Below, one piece after another: positions 59,321 to 64,000 of a stretch of 64,000 nt of DNA. Within the stretch, counting starts at the first letter, position 1. Each line of letters begins with the position of its first letter. Under the pieces are notes generated by a model that saw only the letters and a program-made list of their open reading frames with translations, did no database searches and had not been told where the DNA came from. The position numbers and the translations under genes are program-made. This DNA comes from Paraphysoderma sedebokerense (lineage: Eukaryota; Blastocladiomycota; Physodermatomycetes; Physodermatales; Physodermataceae): contig JAHLJZ010000003.1 of the NCBI GenBank assembly GCA_025602915.1, positions 558,001 through 622,000 on the forward strand, written 5' to 3'.

Positions 59321-60048
59321 ATGGTAAGGATAGTTTAAATTGACGTTCCAAGTTTATAGTTCGACCTGGCTGGCCCCATCATTCCATGAAACTAACTCAC
59401 TCAACTAAACTGCCTATTCTATCATCATTTCTGTTTTACATTTATCTTGATTGTATCAATTCAATCCTATACGAAATCCGGCGACCAATATTCTTGTCCT
59501 CATTCATTCGATGTTAAAACTATAGGCAAAACAAAACGTACCTCCCCAAATTCGAAGAAAAAATAAAGAGTATGCTGATATCACTAAAAAGGGCGGTTTG
59601 AAGTCTGGCAAGGTAATCTTGGAAATTATATATTTTGTGTATTACTTTTGGCTTTTTATGATTTGTGACAGTCGAGACTCGAAATGTCGGATTTGTTTGT
59701 TATTTTCTTTCTTGGGCTCGCGAAATTGATGGGAATAACCGTAAAGTTGAGACGATAGAAGTTGCGGTGGAAATGACTAACAGTGAATTGTTCTTCTTAA
59801 TTTTGTGATTTTGTATTCGCTTTTTATATTGATCATCCGCTGTTTTCACTTCACCGCCACTTTTTCACACTGCATACTTTTAACCTCAAACACAACTTGG
59901 ATACTTCATCAACAACATTTTTGGATCGTGTAACGCAAATTAATAGAAGGAGGAACAAAAATATACTGCGTCAAAAGCTCTTATCGTATTCTTATGTATT
60001 TTAGTCATCGGTGGAACCGTTGTCGAAATGTTGAGAATGCTATTATAA
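59321..60048 (+). CDS. SERP1/RAMP4 (Ysy6-like) ER translocon-associated small protein
   Basis: A tail-anchored protein of about 64 residues that sits at the Sec61 translocon and protects nascent membrane proteins under stress. Three exons: the first coding exon is only the ATG at 59321-59323, followed at once by GTAAGG. Exon 2 (59526-59612) gives AKQNVPPQIRRKNKEYADIT then KKGGLKSGK. Exon 3 (59947-60048) gives KEEQKYTASKALIVFLCILV then IGGTVVEMLRMLL, the single C-terminal membrane anchor. The order AKQ, a basic helix, K-rich loop, hydrophobic tail matches human SERP1 (starts MVAKQRIR) and yeast Ysy6 in length and layout. All joins are phase 0 with AG acceptors. The second intron (334 bases) is long for this window. 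No single open frame reveals this gene. Confidence 0.82.
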
Positions 60049-60363
60049 ACTCTTACTCGGTCATGAATTAAGACACCAAGCGGGACTTCGTAATCATCCT
60101 TAAATCGTTTCATTATTTTTCTGGTGGTTCAAATGAGACAAGTATATGATATTGACAGATTATGATGTATATAATAGCTGGCTATAATGTAGTGGCGAAG
60201 CCATACAACTGAAGAGAAGATAGTAGAATATGAAATAGCAAGACTCCTCCACGCAGTTCCAAATTATGCATGGCAGAAACAATCGTCACAGTAAAATACA
60301 ATCACATGCCTGATTCTATCAAACCCCTAGTGTACACCATATGCGATAATGACAGTGGACAAC
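60049..60363. other. Convergent 3' spacer
   Basis: Between the RAMP4 gene (plus) and pyroglutamyl-peptidase (minus). Nothing else is seen. Confidence 0.4.
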
Positions 60364-61378
60364 TCAAAGTTCATCCATCCCATATTCCAGAACGAATCTC
60401 TCACAAATGTATTTTACCACGTCCGCAACAATCTTGTCAATTTGCTCCTGTGAGTACGGTTGACCCACTGGTGGAACATGGAGAAAAAGTGTCGAGTTTT
60501 TAGAACGATGGCGGGAACAATGGTAGAGGGAAGAATAGTAAGTGAAGTCGCCTATGGATGCAATTGTAAGAAGAAAGTACATGTTAGACATCTTGCGTGC
60601 TGATAAAAGCGTCTCTGCGTCTGACTCACAGAGATCTGCAGGTCCAACCGAACGACGATATGACCTGAAGAGGGCATAGAAGACTTAAACTTGGGAGAAA
60701 TACATACACAAATATCTGCCGGCATCTTCACTCCTTGAGGACTTCCAACCTTTCTTCCTTAACCATCCGACCAACTCATCTGCATCCAGGCTAGTCTCTA
60801 ACACTTCTTCCCCATCGTCTTTTACCTTGCCCGTACCATTTTCGTCTTTCCAAATAACCCCGTCCACATCTTCCTTCAAATAAGTACTGTTCCGACCGTA
60901 CTTTTCGATTTTGACTTGCCCTGGGGCGCCTACTCCGACATGGAGCATAAAAGACGGTTTGTGAGAGTTCCAGAGAGTTGGGACGGCATTGGTGACAGTA
61001 GGGTAAGAGACTTTGAGTGGGTGTGTGAGCAGTGTTATAGGATTGTTCGAAGTTTTGGACGGTGAGGAAGAGGGTGAAGATGAAGCTGAAGTTGAAGATT
61101 CGGGAATGCAAGGCGGAGTGTAGTTTGATGATAAATGAGATACGGCAACCCAGGATGGGTTCACTTTGTGAATACCAAAAGGCTATTTCATCATTAGAAC
61201 AGTTTTGGTGTTTCCATTAAGCCAGAAGAATAAAATAAGAGAGTCAGGGTGAACGTTAACATCGTTAATCGCAGCGATGTCGTCGGCAAGATAAGGAATA
61301 GAACAACGATACCCCGAACCCGGTCACAATGACAGTGTGATTGCCCTTCTTTTGTTGCTCGGATACTGTTTCTGTCAT
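60364..61378 (-). CDS. Pyroglutamyl-peptidase I (cysteine peptidase C15)
   Basis: Removes N-terminal pyroglutamate from peptides in the cytosol. Three exons give about 250 residues. Exon 1 (start 61378) encodes MTETVSEQQKKGNHTVIVTG then FG. Exon 2 begins PFGIHKVNPSWVAVSHLSSN, then a Ser-rich insert, LKVSYPTVTNAVPTLWNSHK and PSFMLHVGVGAPGQVKIEKY, where the Glu of EKYGRN is the expected catalytic acid. It ends in DAGRYL. A long intron (about 60556-60709) splits the codon of the catalytic Cys: DAGRYLC joins DFTYYSSLYHCSRHRSKNST and then LFLHVPPVGQPYSQEQIDKI with the catalytic His. The Glu, Cys and His are thus all present. The insert of about 30 Ser-rich residues near the N-terminus makes it slightly longer than bacterial members. 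Confidence 0.9.
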
Positions 61379-61457
61379 GTTGTCTATATACAAAGCTTTA
61401 TATCTTTCTTCTTAGTAGTAATTGAGTCTGAAGGAAGAGAGGTGGTGCATTGGTTTT

Positions 61458-61549
61458 GGCGCGGTGGCTGAATTACTCGCCTTTCTCGCAATTTGGCGGT
61501 TAGAATCAAGGAGCACATTATTGCAGTAATAACCTAACCTAACCTAACC
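61458..61549 (+). repeat. Candidate tRNA-derived SINE fragment with (AACCT)n tail
   Basis: The piece begins GGCGCGGTGGCTGAATTA (A-box-like), has CGCC/GGCG arms (61478-61481 with 61495-61498) like an anticodon stem, and GGTTAGAATC at 61498-61507, one base from the consensus B box GGTTCGAATC. About 25 bases later it ends in AACCT repeated nearly four times (61531-61549). A tRNA-like head and a short simple tail are the layout of a SINE. It could instead be a decayed tRNA pseudogene. No terminal duplication was found. Confidence 0.4.
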
Positions 61550-61729
61550 AAAGTTCTTTTACAGCATTTATTTTTAATCTGGAGAATCGAAATACGTGGG
61601 TGTTTGATACAATTCTCTAGATTATGTTTACGAAACTCATGTTGGAAAACCAGACCAATCGCGGCTGTCAACAGAGCGCACACAGTTTGCGACATCCGTT
61701 AGAATTAATACTCCCAAATTGGAGTAAAT

Positions 61730-62173
61730 ATGACACTGTTCTGTTTGAATTTTAAAATTAACGAGATTTTTATAGCTGCTAAAGTCGTACTGGCTAATTT
61801 AGGAGGAAGCATTGTGGCACAAATGCCGGAAAGGGAGAAAGTAGATAGTGATGACGACAAGGGATTAAATTATCCACAAGAAATAGTTTATCAACCGCAA
61901 TGCGAAAAGTTGACAATCGAACCATTAAAGGCCGATGGCTCTAACTACAGAACGTGGGCATACAATTGGGTAACTCGCTTATGCTAAGCAGGAGTGCAAG
62001 ACACACTTTAACCAAAGTCAAAAAGATGCCGGATTGACATCGAAGGCAGCGGCAAAGGCGAGTTAAGCAATTGTATGCCCACGACCCCACGTTCTGTAGT
62101 TAGAGCCATCGGCCTTTAATGGTTCGATTGCCAAATGGGTTGATAAGCTATTTCTTGTGGATAATTGAATCCA
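61730..62173 (+). mobile_element. Relic of a Ty1/copia-like LTR retrotransposon (gag part) with an inverted partial copy
   Basis: A short open piece encodes LTIEPLKADGSNYRTWAYNW, which resembles the N-terminal part of copia-type gag proteins. It is a broken fragment; no polymerase, integrase or LTRs are seen. About 61861-61978 recurs in reverse orientation at about 62058-62173, with a loop near 80 bases, so the locus can form a long hairpin. The arms have diverged, which suggests that the rearrangement is not recent. Confidence 0.55.
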
Positions 62174-62675
62174 TCGGCGTTGGGTTTCCCAAGTCTTCCT
62201 TTTAGGAGTCTCCATACGATAGCAGTGTTGTCTTCTTCAACAATTCCGAGTTGTACTTTGCACAAGTAGAGGATTATAATTTTTATCCTGGAATAAATAA
62301 TGTGCGCAATTTGTGACTATTTTGATTCAAGTGCGATTCACGAACGACTGATTCCACGGAAAGTCAAAGTTCGTTGTCAAAGCAAGCGAAATACGAGCCA
62401 TTGTGTATTTTCATTCCACAACTAACATAAGCGACACTATTTATTCATTCATCGTATCTGGTAACCACGGCATTCATTCATACAGCATTCCCATAGTCTA
62501 CATCTCATACATACTCACCGATACAGACAGATACTTTCATTTATTTTGATTTCGACGACCACCGAACGAAGCAGTATCCTCTACCATTGTCGTTCAAAGA
62601 GTTCTTTATGAAGATATATCTCTCACCAACCAATATACTCCACAGTCAGAAGCAACAATACAAACAAAATAAGAG

Positions 62676-63386
62676 ATGCCGCCAATATCATCGTCTTCTT
62701 TTAGAGTTACCGTTTGGGACCCGCTACTCATCACATCCCAAATAATATGTTTACAATCATCATATTACCTCACCTCTAGTATCATAATATCCATATTCAC
62801 ATTCCTAATGGGCCAATCAATAACACTTAATCATGTGCTGGGGTATACCTACTTGAACGGTGGAAATGCGTTAGGATGGGTTCTGGGTTTGTGTGTGCTG
62901 ATAAATGCTGCTGTTTGGTGTGTATTCCGTTTTGCGGTCAACCGTTAGATGCGGCATCACAATAGTTTCTTTAATTAATTCAATTTCGACAGTACATTTT
63001 CTATTCTCAATATCGTCCAGAGGGCCAAGCACGTTCTCGATTTCACCACCACCCTTCATTTCCTTCATCTCGTTATCACAACTATCTATTCTCGACATTT
63101 CCCAACTTCAATTTTATGGTGGATATGTCACATCATTTCACTAATAATGATGGCAATAGGAGGTGAATGGTTATGTATAAGACGAGAAATGCAACCCATA
63201 GCGTTAGCCAATGCAGAGTCTAACGGAGGCAGAAGTACCAGGGGGTCGGGCGGGACGATAAACAACCAAAAGAGAATAAATAAGAAGAGGCCAAGCGATG
63301 TGTTACCAATGAATCCACTTTGGAGGGAGAATGCTACTCTGGGACAAGGAGAAAGTAGCAATAGTCGATTGTTGGGCGGAAGGTGA
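62676..63386 (+). CDS. SYS1: Golgi membrane protein SYS1
   Basis: Recruits the Arl3/ARFRP1 GTPase to the trans-Golgi. Two exons give about 205 residues. Exon 1 encodes SFRVTVWDPLLITSQIICLQ, the SYS1 opening, then SSIIISIFTFLMGQSITLNH and ALGWVLGLCVLINAAVWCVF. A weak donor GTCAAC at about 62937 joins an acceptor at about 63019, giving RFARAKHVLDFTTTLHFLHL and YSRHFPTSILWWICHIISLI, then MMAIGGEWLCIRREMQPI. These match SYS1 (CLDFTVTVHFFHL, FPSALTWWLV, GEYLCMR). Four membrane helices are seen. After the conserved end there is an unusual hydrophilic tail of about 55 residues (GRSTRGSGGTINNQKRINKK and onward). Reading through without splicing would stop at once, so the intron is required. Confidence 0.92.
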
Positions 63387-64000
63387 CAATAGTTTGCTGT
63401 ACAAAAGCAAGAGAGTTCAAGTCCGGATAGCGGACAATGTTGGTTTCTCGATGCTTGCAATAGAACAAATTATTAAGAACCCTTGCTTAAAGTTCCGTTT
63501 ACCTTGTAGAAAACATGATCCTTTCCTCAATTGTCAACATCTTAGACGATGATTTCGGGCGGCCATTAGAGGAAAAAATTAGCAAGAATGAAGTGAAATC
63601 TACGAGCAACCAAACCCCAACCCTCGAATAACCATGGAAATCCCTGGCAACTAAAATTCCCCGCATCCATCGGCATCCTTCCCTCTTAGGCATCAATTCT
63701 CAATCCAGCATCAAGAAGCAAGGAATCACGCATCGTGAAACCTTTCACGGAACCCTGAAGATCCCGTTTTCAATCAGCAAGTCTCGAATGTCAGTCTAAA
63801 AGAGCTTATTCGCAAGAATAAGAAGATGTACCGAATCATTACCACAGCCCCCAACCCAAAACCCACGCTTTCAAATCCTGTGAGCTAAATCCCTGAGGCA
63901 TTTTTTTGAAGTGTTTTACCATTTACCCACAAAAAATTGGAGAAGCCCCGTAAAAAAAGATGGTAAATGAATTCACTGATTTGGAATTACAATGCACACC
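63387..64000. other. Right-edge region, no gene supported
   Basis: 3' flank of SYS1. Minus-strand frames near 63500-63700 are short and match no family I know. A gene may begin beyond the window edge. Confidence 0.35.

Larger units (their letters stand above)
61379..62675. other. Intergenic patch of degraded mobile DNA
   Basis: Upstream regions of pyroglutamyl-peptidase (minus) and SYS1 (plus), with a tRNA-derived SINE-like piece and a copia-like gag relic listed separately. From about 62400 it should hold the SYS1 promoter. No host gene is seen. Confidence 0.45.

Noticed and set aside
61531-61549. (TTAGG)n as an interstitial telomere
   Set aside because: Fewer than four units, within ordinary gene-containing DNA and directly behind a tRNA-like head. 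A SINE-type tail explains it better.
61379-62675. An intact retroelement next to SYS1
   Set aside because: Only a short gag-like piece and its inverted partial copy are present; no LTRs or enzyme regions are seen.

Overview
The window is nuclear DNA from a fungus. The evidence is a Zn2Cys6 transcription factor, a secreted protein with a GPI-type tail, spliceosomal genes with many short GT-AG introns (mostly about 45-120 bases), core-promoter TATA boxes, and fungal families such as UPF0658, Stm1 and a Pfa4-type DHHC enzyme. A Ragulator subunit (LAMTOR2), an S9A prolyl oligopeptidase, a 4-hydroxybutyrate CoA-transferase and an MMtag protein argue against a Saccharomyces-type yeast and suggest a basidiomycete or an earlier-branching fungus. 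The exact lineage cannot be read from sequence alone. There are no bacterial operons, Shine-Dalgarno sites or CRISPR arrays. Gene models were joined by hand from splice signals, so inner exon edges are approximate.

Layout: 1-1929 is non-coding with short GTGAAC repeats. 1930-6005 (-) holds two mitochondrial CoA-metabolism genes, HADH and a 4-hydroxybutyrate CoA-transferase. 6581-9223 (-) is a Zn2Cys6 regulator. 9646-11968 (-) is a Pfa4-like palmitoyltransferase whose C-terminus may be alternatively spliced. 12862-14076 (+) is a SNIP1-like FHA protein. 14383-15554 and 16815 downward (-) are two unknown genes. Ribosomal protein eL32 (-) and DCP1 (+) are head to head at 17276-20123. A Ufo1-like F-box/WD40/UIM protein (+), prolyl oligopeptidase (-), an F-box-like protein (+), a UPF0658 Golgi membrane protein (+) and an unknown nuclear-type protein (+) fill 20489-35561. 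GTP cyclohydrolase I (-) is at 35805-36883. An unresolved mitochondrial-type gene, a GPI-tailed wall protein and LAMTOR2 (all +) lie at 37422-41273. TFIIA-gamma and an Stm1/SERBP1-like gene (both -) are at 41909-44135, followed by an alpha/beta hydrolase (+) at 44601-45823.

46128-46199 is a tRNA-Met. Just beyond it, 46346-48427 is a 2.08-kb element with perfect 25-bp terminal inverted repeats. It has symmetrically placed inner palindromes and one spliced gene for a Cys/His-rich protein I do not recognise. It is the most unusual object in the window. Then come an intronless Ser/Pro-rich gene (+), mitochondrial tryptophanyl-tRNA synthetase (-), an MMtag-domain protein (+), a peroxisomal ABCD half-transporter (+), a tiny SERP1/RAMP4 gene (+) that opens with a start-codon-only exon, pyroglutamyl-peptidase I (-), a patch of degraded mobile DNA (a tRNA-derived SINE-like piece and a copia-like gag relic with an inverted partial copy), and SYS1 (+).

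The genes are housekeeping functions without operon logic, but some adjacency is suggestive. HADH lies beside a CoA-transferase. Identical GCCACGTGGC palindromes precede eL32 and the ribosome-binding Stm1-like gene. Three secretory-pathway genes (UPF0658, RAMP4, SYS1) are scattered through the window.
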